A stretch of DNA of 64,000 bases, taken from NCBI RefSeq assembly GCF_042658845.1, contig NZ_JBHSRI010000002.1, positions 739,378 to 803,377 on the forward strand, in the 5' to 3' direction. This stretch comes from Paenisporosarcina macmurdoensis (GTDB lineage Bacteria > Bacillota > Bacilli > Bacillales_A > Planococcaceae). The translations under genes and the position numbers were made by a program. The notes beneath the pieces are model-generated. The model was not told where the DNA came from. It ran no database searches and saw nothing but the letters and a program-made list of their open reading frames with translations. This document shows positions 42,399 through 50,813 of the stretch, in pieces (position 1 is the stretch's first letter; the number at the start of each line of letters is the position of its first letter).

Positions 42399-42602
42399 TT
42401 ATGGATTGCCATTCAAGTTAAATACATACGCTCCATATTCAGCGTTTTGTTCTTCTATTTGGGGTGGAGAACTATCAAACCTGCAAGGGTTAAAGACAAA
42501 ATCCTTCGTTGCAAGAAGATCACTATGAATTGGGTCAGAAGAAGTCCAAGAATTTTGACCATCTGAACTAACTTCCGAAAAGTCTTGTATTTTCTCAGTC
42601 AA
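42399..42602 (-). CDS. Hypothetical protein (67 aa) upstream of lipoprotein
   Basis: Polar, Ser/Asp-rich protein starting MTEKIQDFSEVSSDGQNSW. It starts at TTG 42602, with AAAGGAGG about 12 bases upstream, a rather long spacing. No family recognised. Support is the SD and the position ahead of the lipoprotein gene. Confidence 0.5.
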   Translation of the reverse strand: MTEKIQDFSEVSSDGQNSWTSSDPIHSDLLATKDFVFNPCRFDSSPPQIEEQNAEYGAYVFNLNGNP

Positions 42603-42733
42603 TTGATATCTAATCCTCCTTTAATGAGTAAAAGATTCTGTTATTACCTCTATCTAATTTACAGTAATTTCTAAATATGCGCCAACTAAATTTTATATGG
42701 CATAACTATTAATTGTAGGTCAAAAAATAAGAA

Positions 42734-42775
42734 CAAAGCCCCCATGAAATCTTCAAATTTCATGGGGGCTTTGTT
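42734..42775. terminator. Terminator hairpin
   Basis: Perfect stem AAAGCCCCCATGAAAT/ATTTCATGGGGGCTTT with a CTTCAA loop. It is isolated between the divergent 67-aa gene and the siderophore-binding protein gene; the gene it served is not evident. Confidence 0.85.
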
Positions 42776-42986
42776 CATCGAAGTTCACACACAGAGTAGA
42801 TTGTGAGCCTTTGCAAGACCAAGTTCAAAATTCATGTATTAAGGTGTTTGGTGAAACTACACGTCAACAACTAACCAATAAATTAGTCTTTTCGAGTCTA
42901 CAATTTTAACTAAAGATAGCTCGTAAAAACAAATGAACGCTTCCCTTGTTGATATGAAAACAATGAGCTTTTTGGAAATATATAGA

Positions 42987-43015
42987 TTGACAACACTTTC
43001 ATATAAATATATAGT
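42987..43015 (+). promoter_or_regulatory. SigA promoter of siderophore-binding protein gene
   Basis: Consensus TTGACA (42987-42992), 17-base spacer, TATAGT (43010-43015). The Fur box begins 10 bases downstream. Confidence 0.82.
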
Positions 43016-43024
43016 TTTGATTGT

Positions 43025-43043
43025 GATAATGATAATCATTATC
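43025..43043. promoter_or_regulatory. Fur box
   Basis: GATAATGATAATCATTATC is a perfect match to the classical 19-bp Fur operator palindrome. Lying across the expected transcription start, it should block transcription when iron is plentiful. Confidence 0.93.
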
Positions 43044-43094
43044 AACGCTGTTTTTGTTTTCAACTATTAAAATACAAATCGAGGAGAAAAGAAT

Positions 43095-44042
43095 ATGAAG
43101 AAAATGGTATTGGTTTCATTCATCCTGCTCTTGATGATGGTGGTCAGCGCATGCGGTAGTGATACGTCAAATAATCAAAATGGTAATACTTCTCAAAATT
43201 CGGATGACTCAACTGAATCAAAAGACACATCGGGGACAGTCACTTATCAATCCGAGAACGGTCCCATTGAGGTTCCCTCAAATCCAAAAAGAATCGTTGC
43301 CTTGACGAATGCACCGAATGTACTCGCGCTTGAAGGTATACTGGTAGGGGTAGATCAATGGACCGATGCGAATCCTTTATTCACCGATAAACTAGAGGGA
43401 ATCGAGGTCGTGTCGGAGGATGAATTGGAAAAAATCATCGAGTTGGAACCAGACTTAATCATAGCTGGATCTGAGATGAAAAATCTTGATAAGTTAAGCA
43501 AAATTGCGCCTACAGTTACCTATACTTGGGGCAAGCTGGATTATTTAGCACAGCAACTCGAGATTGGAAAGCTCCTGAACAAAGAAACACAAACGCAAGC
43601 GTGGATAGATGATTTCAAGAAACGCGCGGATGCTGCCGGTAAGGATATCAAAGAAAAATACGGCGAAAACGTTACCGTAAGCGTATTCGAAACTGATTCA
43701 AAAAGCTATGTGGTTTTCGGTAACAATTGGGCGAGAGGGACGGAAATCCTCTATCAAGCCATGGGGTTGAATATGCCTGAGAAAGTGAAACAGGATGCCA
43801 TGGGACCGGGTTATTATATTCTGTCACAAGAAGTTATTCCTCAGTATGCAGGAGATTTTGTCGTTCTCAGCAGGACACCAGGTGATAACTCGTACACGGA
43901 GACTAAAACTTGGAATGAAATCCCGGCTGTGAAAAGCAAAAATATCATTGAAATCGATACTAAAGCTTCTACATATAGCGATCCAATAACCCTCGAATAT
44001 TTGCTTGAAATCTTTGAGGAAGGTTTCCTTGAAAAGACATAA
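43095..44042 (+). CDS. Iron-siderophore ABC transporter substrate-binding lipoprotein
   Basis: 315-residue binding protein of the FepB/FhuD (Peripla_BP_2) type. Signal peptide with lipobox VSAC (Cys about 20), a Ser/Asn-rich linker, then the domain opening IEVPSNPKRIVALTNAPNVL and YTWGKLDYLAQQLEIGKLL. It captures ferric siderophores outside the membrane. The perfect Fur box upstream confirms iron control. No permease or ATPase gene adjoins, so it must use a system encoded elsewhere. SD GAGGAG. Confidence 0.93.
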   Translation: MKKMVLVSFILLLMMVVSACGSDTSNNQNGNTSQNSDDSTESKDTSGTVTYQSENGPIEVPSNPKRIVALTNAPNVLALEGILVGVDQWTDANPLFTDKLEGIEVVSEDELEKIIELEPDLIIAGSEMKNLDKLSKIAPTVTYTWGKLDYLAQQLEIGKLLNKETQTQAWIDDFKKRADAAGKDIKEKYGENVTVSVFETDSKSYVVFGNNWARGTEILYQAMGLNMPEKVKQDAMGPGYYILSQEVIPQYAGDFVVLSRTPGDNSYTETKTWNEIPAVKSKNIIEIDTKASTYSDPITLEYLLEIFEEGFLEKT

Positions 44043-44654
44043 AACTTTTTATGGAAATTCACGTCCTTGGTAGAGAGTGGATTTGATTATACACGTCAAT
44101 TACCTTGAAAATAGACACCGTTTTACTTCTAACGGGTTCCATTTCGTGGTGAATAGAACCCAAATTTTTATTCTGAAAATCATGTAGTAAACATATTAGT
44201 ACTGCATTTGAACTGCACCCCAATGGTTACACACGACTAACAATTGGGATGCAGATTTTTGTGACTAAATTTAGTAACGATTCAAATTGTTCTTATTGAT
44301 GTTTTATAGTATCAACAATGATGAAACATGTAATTGCTAAGTAGGTAGGGTAACAAAATCTGAGATGAATATGTGGATTTCAATCAATGAAAATCAGGGT
44401 GAAATTGTTGGAATTGAGAAAATGCTAAAACAAGATATGGTAAAATGAAATACACTTATAGAAATGAAAGTTATCTTTTTAATCGCATCTATGAGACTTA
44501 GAATCCCAAAATTGAAACGTAAATTAAATTTGGTCAAATGCTCACTCTGCCATAGTGTGAAGTAATTTGGGTTATTCGTTCTTTTTAGGAAAACGTTCTT
44601 TTTTGTCGTCTAAAATTGGGATGTAAATAATCTTTCAAAAATGAGCACTTTTCA
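44043..44654. other. 612-bp gap, one hairpin, no clear gene
   Basis: A hairpin TGCACCCCAATGGTT..AACAATTGGGATGCA (about 44213-44262) followed by ATTTTT may terminate the binding-protein gene. A 27-codon ORF at 44365-44448 (MNMWISINENQGEIVGIEKM) has no SD and may be a gene remnant. Nothing else is recognisable. Confidence 0.4.
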
Positions 44655-45938
44655 ATGCAGGAAATATACATAAGGGTCGTGAAGAAGTTGAATACGGGAT
44701 ATGAAAATTGGAAAAAGAATATTATTATCTTTTTAGGTAGCCAGACGATATCACTTTTTGGTTCCTCACTGGTTCAATATGCAATTATGTGGCATATAAC
44801 ACTTACTACACAATCTGGAATGATGATGACGCTGTTTATATTATGTGGATTCCTCCCTACGTTTATTTTATCGCCTTTTGGAGGAGTGTGGGCTGATCGA
44901 TACAATCGAAAGGTACTCATTATCTTATCGGATGGACTGATTGCTGTTTCAACTCTTGTAATGGCAATTGTCTTCTTAATGGGATATGAGGCTATTTGGT
45001 TATTGTTTGTTATGTCAGCTGTTAGGGCAATAGGAGCTGGTATTCAAGGTCCAGCCGTAGGGGCTATTTTGCCGCAAATTGTTCCAGAAGATAAACTGAC
45101 AAAGGTAAGTGGAACAAACGGCAGTATACAGGCTATTATTATGTTCGTGTCTCCTATGGCGAGTGCGGCTTTGCTGACTATGGCTTCATTAGAAATCATT
45201 TTCTTTATAGATGTGGTCACTGCAGCGATTGCAATTGTAACTTTGCTCGTATTCTTAAAAATACCGGTTCATGCAAAGGCATCCGAGGTACAGACGTCAA
45301 GCTACTTTGATGATTTCAAAGCAGGTTTAACCTATATTAATAATCATGCTTTTTTGAAAAAGTTCTTTTTGTTTTTCGCGTTGTTTTTTGTTTTGATGGC
45401 ACCGGCTGCATTCTTAACTCCATTACAAGTGGTTCGTAGCTTTGGTGATGGAGTATGGCGATTAACCGCAATTGAAATAGCCTTTTCAATTGGAATGATG
45501 GTAGGGGGAGGTATTATTGCTTCGTGGGGAGGCTTTTCAAACAAAGTCCATACGATGACACTTGCCACTATTATCATGGGGATTTGTACGATTGGATTAG
45601 GGCTTATCCCATTATTTTGGGCTTATTTACTCTTCATGGCGTTATTCGGAGTGTCAGTGCCAGTCTTCAATACTCCGTCGACGGTCTTAATCCAAGAGCG
45701 AGTCGAAGGTGATTACTTAGGTAGAACATTTGGTGTATTTGGGATGATTGCTACATCGATGATGCCGATCGGAATGCTCATTTTCGGGCCCATGGCAGAT
45801 GTCGTAAAAGTGGAGTGGATACTATTGGGTACGGGAGTACTTATGCTCCTACTTGGCCTGTTATTAGGAAGAAACAAAGTGTTATTAAAAGCAGGTGAGC
45901 CTGCAGTTGTTACAGAGGCATCTGATTTAACTTTATAA
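44655..45938 (+). CDS. MFS transporter, MefA/enterobactin-exporter-like
   Basis: 427-residue transporter with twelve predicted helices. Motif A between helices 2 and 3 reads GGVWADRYNRKV. The opening IIIFLGSQTISLFGSSLVQYA is characteristic of the macrolide-efflux/EntS (MFS_3) group, so it likely exports a drug or small metabolite; siderophore export is conceivable given the neighbour. The start is uncertain: ATG 44655 has no SD, and GTG 44679 or TTG 44688 are alternatives. Confidence 0.85.
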   Translation: MQEIYIRVVKKLNTGYENWKKNIIIFLGSQTISLFGSSLVQYAIMWHITLTTQSGMMMTLFILCGFLPTFILSPFGGVWADRYNRKVLIILSDGLIAVSTLVMAIVFLMGYEAIWLLFVMSAVRAIGAGIQGPAVGAILPQIVPEDKLTKVSGTNGSIQAIIMFVSPMASAALLTMASLEIIFFIDVVTAAIAIVTLLVFLKIPVHAKASEVQTSSYFDDFKAGLTYINNHAFLKKFFLFFALFFVLMAPAAFLTPLQVVRSFGDGVWRLTAIEIAFSIGMMVGGGIIASWGGFSNKVHTMTLATIIMGICTIGLGLIPLFWAYLLFMALFGVSVPVFNTPSTVLIQERVEGDYLGRTFGVFGMIATSMMPIGMLIFGPMADVVKVEWILLGTGVLMLLLGLLLGRNKVLLKAGEPAVVTEASDLTL

Positions 45939-45945
45939 TATATAA

Positions 45946-45988
45946 AAACGTCTTGAACCGGTTAAATCGCCGTTTCAAGGCATTTTTT
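45946..45988 (+). terminator. Terminator after MFS gene
   Basis: Stem CGTCTTGAA-CCGG against CGCCG-TTTCAAGGC, then T7. Confidence 0.8.
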
Positions 45989-46271
45989 TGTTAGGTTTTA
46001 TTTAACTTGTTTATGATTTCAACCGAATGTAACACTTTAGAATTTCGTGAGCTTAAATTTTTTTTGAAAGTATGTATAAAAGGTAAATGAGATGTTAATA
46101 ATATAAGGAAATAACCATTTTCTTTAGTATTGAATTAATAGTTATATTAATAGATTTGTCCTTAAACTTATCAAATAGTAAACACCACAATATATAAAAT
46201 AAAATATGTAATAGGGTTATTTCTAGAGTTGAGATATGAAATAGAAAGGAAGAAGGGAGGAAATAACTCTA

Positions 46272-46454
46272 ATGAAAACGTTTATAAACAAATTTGCGCA
46301 ATCGATTGGCATAGGTATTATTTTACTATTATTTAATCCTGAGCTACTAGTGCTAGGATCTAGTATTAGAGAGAATGCATACGAGACGATTGTAGTGAGC
46401 CTATTAGTCATAATAATCATTTTGATTGTAAGAAAACCCAAATCACGAGCATAA
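46272..46454 (+). CDS. Small membrane protein (60 aa)
   Basis: Two hydrophobic helices (about 11-28 and 37-54) and a basic C-terminal tail RKPKSRA. SD GAAGGGAGG precedes the ATG. No family recognised. Confidence 0.62.
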   Translation: MKTFINKFAQSIGIGIILLLFNPELLVLGSSIRENAYETIVVSLLVIIIILIVRKPKSRA

Positions 46455-46577
46455 TGAATGAAAAAAATAATTAAAATCATAAATCTACATTAAATAGTTC
46501 AGATATCTTTCACTAAGGAAACAACAATTATTATCCAGAGTTCGTTTCACAATTTGCTCAATAAAGGTGTGATAGTA

Positions 46578-47108
46578 ATGAAGAAGGCTTTATTTTTGGA
46601 TCGTGACGGAGTAATTAATGAAGTGTTAACGGATAGGGTTAAATTTGTAAATAAGCCACATGAGCTATACTTCTTACCAGGTGTTCCAGAAGCAATTAAA
46701 AAGTTGAATCCTTTCTTTGATTTCATTTTTGTCGTAACCAATCAAGGTGGTGTTGGATTGGGATTTATGAAGGAAACTGAGCTCAATAAAATACATGATC
46801 ATATGATTTCTGAATTAAAGAAGGAAGGGGCAATTATTCATGACGTGGCTTATTGTCCTCATAAACCAAAATCGGGCTGTGCTTGTCGCAAGCCAAACAG
46901 CAAATTAATTACAGATCTCAGTGAGAAGTATGATGTTGATTTATTGAAATCCTACATGGTAGGAGACACCGATACAGATATAATAGCAGGAAAGAAGGCA
47001 GGTACAAAGGGAGTATTCCTGGGTAAGAGTGATCCGCTTGCAGATGCTGTTTTCCCTGACTTAATAAGTGCTGTGGATTGGATTATAGAAGATACAACGA
47101 AGAAGTAG
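46578..47108 (+). CDS. HAD-IIIA phosphatase (GmhB-like, D-glycero-manno-heptose-1,7-bisphosphate phosphatase family)
   Basis: HAD-IIIA phosphatase of 176 residues. Motif I is LFLDRDGVINEV and motif II VVTNQGGVG. The zinc-binding loop is CPHKPKSGCACRKP, and motif IV MVGDTDTDIIAG. No other heptose genes are seen, so the physiological substrate is open. ATG 46578 is chosen with AAAGGTGTGA upstream; the frame start at 46554 has no SD. Confidence 0.88.
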   Translation: MKKALFLDRDGVINEVLTDRVKFVNKPHELYFLPGVPEAIKKLNPFFDFIFVVTNQGGVGLGFMKETELNKIHDHMISELKKEGAIIHDVAYCPHKPKSGCACRKPNSKLITDLSEKYDVDLLKSYMVGDTDTDIIAGKKAGTKGVFLGKSDPLADAVFPDLISAVDWIIEDTTKK

Positions 47109-47274
47109 TGGTGCCTTTGGTATTCTGTTGTTATTGAAACATATATTTGTTTCTTCTTTTATTAACGAGTTAAACACTAGCTGCCTTTACAGGGTGGCTT
47201 TTACTTATGGGGCAAGGATTATTTAGGTAAGAAGAGTTTATCCCTAGGAATAGCGAAACAGACTATATTGGCTT

Positions 47275-47312
47275 AAAATTAAAATTAAAATTAAAATTAA
47301 AATTAAAACTAA
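47275..47312 (+). repeat. AAAATT hexanucleotide microsatellite
   Basis: Five consecutive AAAATT units and one variant (AAAACT) lie 26-60 bases before the yqeY start, in the expected promoter or leader. Slipped-strand copy change would alter promoter or SD spacing. Confidence 0.9.
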
Positions 47313-47337
47313 AAATAGAGAATAGGTCGTGATACAG

Positions 47338-47766
47338 ATGTTAAAAGAAAAACTAAAATCTGAATTCAAGTCTGCTATGCGCAATAAAGAGGTCTTGAAA
47401 AAAGGGATTTTGACCATGATCATCTCCAACATCACTACCTCTGAAAAGGACAAAGGAACAGAATTGACAGAGATAGAAGTGTTGGCTATCGTTCAAAGGG
47501 AACTCAAGCAAACAAAACAAGCGTTGGAGGAAGCTGAAAAAGCTGAACGCCAGGATAATATTGACTACGGAAAAGAAAAAATCGCCATCATCGAAAGCTA
47601 CTTGCCACAAATGATGACTGTTGACGAAATTCGTGCGTTGCTCGTTGAAAATGGTATCGGTCCTGGTACGAACATGGGGGAAGCCATGAAGGTCATCAAA
47701 CCACTTGTAGCTGGTAAAGCAGACAATGCGTTGGTTTCCAAAACAGTCAAAGAAGTTATCGCTTAA
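47338..47766 (+). CDS. yqeY: GatB/YqeY domain protein
   Basis: 142-residue helical protein homologous to the tRNA-binding tail domain of GatB. Conserved blocks are LKSEFKSAMRNKEVLKKGIL, IAIIESYLPQMMTVDEI and GTNMGEAMKVIKPLVAGKAD. It may assist tRNA-dependent amidation, but the role is unproven. ATG 47338 is preferred; a GTG at 47329 would add three residues. Both have weak SDs. It seems displaced from the usual rpsU-yqeY locus, and a decayed copy of its 3' end lies 2 kb downstream. Confidence 0.87.
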   Translation: MLKEKLKSEFKSAMRNKEVLKKGILTMIISNITTSEKDKGTELTEIEVLAIVQRELKQTKQALEEAEKAERQDNIDYGKEKIAIIESYLPQMMTVDEIRALLVENGIGPGTNMGEAMKVIKPLVAGKADNALVSKTVKEVIA

Positions 47767-47861
47767 TTAACAACAAAATGGAAAAATGAAGTGTGATCAA
47801 GGACGGGGAGAGGGAGACTCTTGAAAACTCGGGTTAATGAGTGAAGAAAGTACTTCCAATA

Positions 47862-47902
47862 AAAAAAGGAGAGATATCGTTCGACGATATCTCTCCTTTT
47901 TC
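47862..47902. terminator. Terminator after yqeY
   Basis: Perfect 18-bp stem AAAAAGGAGAGATATCGT/ACGATATCTCTCCTTTTT with a TCG loop. Confidence 0.92.
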
Positions 47903-48048
47903 CTTTGATTTTGACATCTTCATTAAGATGATAATTCGCTTGAGATTTACTGCGAATATGGCTATGGCTCCTTTTATTTGTAGACGAAATAGTCTTAAAT
48001 ATGATGATGCATCATATAATGAAAAAATATAACAACAATAAAACAATG

Positions 48049-48074
48049 TTTTACAATAATCTTTTATTGTAAAA
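48049..48074. promoter_or_regulatory. Perfect inverted repeat, candidate operator of the DUF2975-XRE pair
   Basis: Arms TTTTACAATAA (48049-48059) and TTATTGTAAAA (48064-48074) are exact reverse complements with a 4-base centre. It lies about 50 bases before the DUF2975 start, where an XRE repressor would bind for autoregulation. With no G/C-rich stem or T-tail, it is unlikely to be a terminator. Confidence 0.6.
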
Positions 48075-48125
48075 CGATAAACTTGATGGTAAAGTCAGAT
48101 TAACAAGAAAAGTGAGGTGCTTTTT

Positions 48126-48602
48126 ATGAAACGAGGTTCTACAATCTTTTTAAAATTAGCTGTTTTTCTAATTGGAAGTCCAGTTCTTGCTTGGGGTATA
48201 TTTGGATTATATTGGTTACCTAATAATCCAGTAAATCCAGATTATGCCCATATCCTATATCCTATTGTAATAGGCATGTATGTATCGGTCATCCCGTTTT
48301 TCATTGCATTGTATCAGGCGTTTAAACTTTTAAGCTATATTGACAAGAACCAAGCATTCTCGGAATTGTCTGTTAGAGCTTTAAAGAATATCAAATTCTG
48401 CGCAATCACAATTAGTAGTTTGTATGTGGTCATCTTACCATTTGTTTTTCTCGCAGCAGATCTTGACGATGCACCAGGTCTCGTTATTGTCGGAATGGTT
48501 CCTGTTTTTGCTTCCTTAGTAATTGCAGTCTTTGCTGCTGTTCTTCAAAAACTTTTACAAGAAGCCATCGATATAAAATCAGAAAATGACTTAATCGTCT
48601 GA
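48126..48602 (+). CDS. DUF2975 membrane protein
   Basis: 158-residue protein with four predicted helices, matching DUF2975 proteins that are almost always encoded beside a small XRE regulator. SD AGTGAGGTG lies before ATG 48126; the GTG at 48117 is within the SD. The regulator gene follows by 11 bases. The pair is thought to sense or respond to a membrane-linked signal, but no function is established. Confidence 0.85.
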   Translation: MKRGSTIFLKLAVFLIGSPVLAWGIFGLYWLPNNPVNPDYAHILYPIVIGMYVSVIPFFIALYQAFKLLSYIDKNQAFSELSVRALKNIKFCAITISSLYVVILPFVFLAADLDDAPGLVIVGMVPVFASLVIAVFAAVLQKLLQEAIDIKSENDLIV

Positions 48603-48613
48603 GGTGAAAACAA

Positions 48614-48835
48614 ATGGCAATTATAATCAATATTGATGTGATGTTGGCTAAAAGGAAAATGAGTGTGACAGAGCTTTCGGAGAGAGTTGGAATAACGATG
48701 GCTAATCTCTCTATATTGAAAAACGGCAAGGCAAAAGCGATTCGATTATCAACTTTAGAGGCAATCTGCAAGGCTTTAGAATGTCAGCCTGGAGATGTTT
48801 TAGAATACAAAAGTGACGAAGACACTCTGGATTAA
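48614..48835 (+). CDS. XRE-family transcriptional regulator (YozG-like)
   Basis: 73-residue Cro/C1-type helix-turn-helix protein: MLAKRKMSVTELSERVGITM then ANLSILKNGKAKAIRLSTLE covers the five helices, and CQPGDVLEY closes the fold. It is the standard partner of DUF2975 proteins and probably binds the inverted repeat at 48049-48074. SD GAGGTGAAA. Confidence 0.9.
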   Translation: MAIIINIDVMLAKRKMSVTELSERVGITMANLSILKNGKAKAIRLSTLEAICKALECQPGDVLEYKSDEDTLD

Positions 48836-48879
48836 TAGATTTATCGTTCAGTTCTGCGAATTAATATTTCTGAAACAAA

Positions 48880-48907
48880 AACCCCTAATGAGAAAGCATT
48901 AGGGGTT
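48880..48907. terminator. Terminator after XRE gene
   Basis: Stem AACCCCTAATG/CATTAGGGGTT with a 6-base loop; weak T-tail but A-rich entry. Confidence 0.75.
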
Positions 48908-48908
48908 A

Positions 48909-49697
48909 CAAATGATATACGTGTTAAAAGCTTAAAAAGAAAAACAGCTAGTTAGTGCCTGGTTATACGCTTACCTAGGAAGAGGAAGGATCATCCTAAT
49001 TCTAATTTCTACTTTATTGTTTTTCTCTTATCCATTTCTTTTTTCACCAATGGGAGAACCTTTTCTTTGACTGCCTTTTGTATTTTTGGATCACTTATTA
49101 ATTTCTTGAGTTTATTGATCACTTTTATCCCTCCGATTATTGAAATTTGAATCAAACTAATATGGAGTTTTTTAAAAACCTGATATGTCTTTCATGGCTA
49201 TTGTATATTAAATGCTGGATTAAGTCTTGTTTGTTGACTAGTAACTCGCCTGGCATATCAAGATATGACCGTGTTTTTATTATTGTTGTTTTCCCTTAGT
49301 GTAACGTCTTTGGGAACAATAAATAGAGAACAGCAGAGAACTCTTTTTTTTCATCTGTTACGGAATACTTTACTTAGAAGGATTGTAGAGAACGTTATTC
49401 AAGGAAAACACCCGTTATTTTAAGTGCAAATTCTAACAAATCTATTTAACGCTATTTGGTAAAAACTCTAAAACCTAAATAAAGAGTAGACGTTTCCCCA
49501 GTATTCTTTAGATAGAACATATCCAATTTCATTCACCTATCGTCGCGATGAAACCAATATTTTGAAAACAAATAACACATTGATTAAATATTTGAATGAG
49601 TACGCCCATACGCGATTCCTGAATAGACAGCTTTAAATTTAAAAGTAGAAAAGCTTTATTGGAATCCTCAAAGATGATTCCGTGCATTGCTAGTTAA
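48909..49697. other. Gap with one micro-ORF only
   Basis: Apart from the 37-codon minus-strand ORF described separately, no coding frame, hairpin terminator or repeat is evident. It ends in the decayed yqeY copy. Confidence 0.4.
49009..49122 (-). CDS. Basic amphipathic micro-protein (37 aa)
   Basis: GTG-start ORF with the SD CGGAGGG about 6 bases upstream. It encodes MINKLKKLISDPKIQKAVKE followed by KVLPLVKKEMDKRKTIK: strongly basic, predicted as one amphipathic helix pair broken by Pro, without signal peptide. It could be a membrane-active peptide, a toxin-like protein or the remnant of a larger protein. Confidence 0.45.
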   Translation of the reverse strand: MINKLKKLISDPKIQKAVKEKVLPLVKKEMDKRKTIK

Positions 49698-49832
49698 AAT
49701 GGAATCGGTTCTAGTACGAAAATGGGTGAAACCAAGATAGTCATTAAACCACTTGTAGCTGGTAAAGCAGAAAATGCAATGGTTTCAAAAACACTCAAAG
49801 AAGGGGAGAGGGAGGGCACTGAAAAACTTTAG
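49698..49832 (+). pseudogene. Decayed duplicate of yqeY 3' end
   Basis: Translates as NGIGSSTKMGETKIVIKPLV then AGKAENAMVSKTLKE, clearly homologous to the last 40 residues of yqeY (NGIGPGTNMGEAMKVIKPLV..). DNA similarity continues past the stop (GGGGAGAGGGAG.. and GTTAATGAG), with an internal deletion of about 45 bases. It is preceded by an in-frame TAA and has no start. Confidence 0.85.
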
Positions 49833-49865
49833 TTAATGAGAGACGTAAGTGCCAACAGGGTAATT

Positions 49866-49908
49866 AAAAGCCCATGTCTACCTGTGAGGTAGACATGGGC
49901 TTGCTTTT
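49866..49908. terminator. Terminator of opuA operon
   Basis: Stem AAAAGCCCATGTCTACC/GGTAGACATGGGCTT with a TGTGA loop and, on the minus strand, an outgoing T-run. It ends the minus-strand opuA operon. Confidence 0.9.
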
Positions 49909-49912
49909 GAAG

Positions 49913-50782
49913 TTATTTGCCAATCATTTCATTCACTTTATCTTGATTGTTGTCGATCCATTCTTGTGCTACTTCTTCAGGTTCTTGTCCTTCTTCGATT
50001 TTGACGATCATTTCTTCAACTTCGTCCAAAGAAATATTCCAGTTGCTCAAAAACTCATAAGCTTCTGGTGCATTGTCTTTCAACTCGGAATTCGTAATGA
50101 CTTCAACCGAAGATGTTTCAAAGAATCCTTTTTCATTCGTCAATACTTTCAAATCGAATTTATTAAACATCGTATGAGGTCTCCAGCCATAAAAAACAAC
50201 TGGTTTTTCCTGTTCCATTAAGCGTTGTGCTTGTGCCAGCATGCCGCCTTCTGAGGAGCTAACTTGCTTAAAGTCGAATTCATAAGCTTCGATGATTTCA
50301 TCACTTTCGATTGTCGCTCCAGCACCTGCTTCAATTCCGTAGAATTCGTTATCAAACTCACCTTCACGACCTTTTAAGTCTTCAAGTGAATTGACATCTT
50401 CCATGTAAGTTGGAACTGTCCAGCCTGTATCTGCTTCAGGATAGCTAACGGCTGTGCTTTCGATTTTTCCTTCAAACTTATCTAGATATGTTTGGTGCAT
50501 CGGAACCCATGCATCCATGAATACATCCAAGTCCCCACGTGATAATCCCATGTATACGCTACCTGCATCAGCTGCAGTTTCTTTCACTTCATAGCCCATG
50601 TCTTGCAAAATCAAGCTAGCAATTTTTGTTGGTGGAACCGTACTTGTCCATGGTGTTACACCAAAAGTAATCGTCTTCTGTTCAGTACCTGATGACGCTT
50701 TGTCATCTTCTTTGTCTGATGAACAGGCAGCAACTACTGTCATCATCAAAACGAATAGTGACATTAATAAAATTTTCTTCAT
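49913..50782 (-). CDS. opuAC: Glycine betaine ABC transporter substrate-binding lipoprotein
   Basis: 289-residue OpuAC-type binding protein, tethered outside the membrane by a lipid (lipobox VAAC, Cys about 20). The betaine cage contributes Trp residues in ITFGVTPWTST, DVFMDAWVPMH and FYGWRPHTMF. Third gene of the opuA operon, 31 bases after opuAB. Confidence 0.93.
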   Translation of the reverse strand: MKKILLMSLFVLMMTVVAACSSDKEDDKASSGTEQKTITFGVTPWTSTVPPTKIASLILQDMGYEVKETAADAGSVYMGLSRGDLDVFMDAWVPMHQTYLDKFEGKIESTAVSYPEADTGWTVPTYMEDVNSLEDLKGREGEFDNEFYGIEAGAGATIESDEIIEAYEFDFKQVSSSEGGMLAQAQRLMEQEKPVVFYGWRPHTMFNKFDLKVLTNEKGFFETSSVEVITNSELKDNAPEAYEFLSNWNISLDEVEEMIVKIEEGQEPEEVAQEWIDNNQDKVNEMIGK

Positions 50783-50813
50783 TTTGTTATTTCCCCATTT
50801 CCATTTTTTCTAT

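Noticed and set aside
47275..47312. Short tandem units as a possible CRISPR array
   Set aside because: 6-bp units without spacers: a microsatellite. No CRISPR array or cas gene occurs in the window.
47841..48032. 63-codon plus-strand ORF after yqeY
   Set aside because: It runs through a perfect terminator hairpin and has a mirror ORF on the other strand; both are products of the palindrome.
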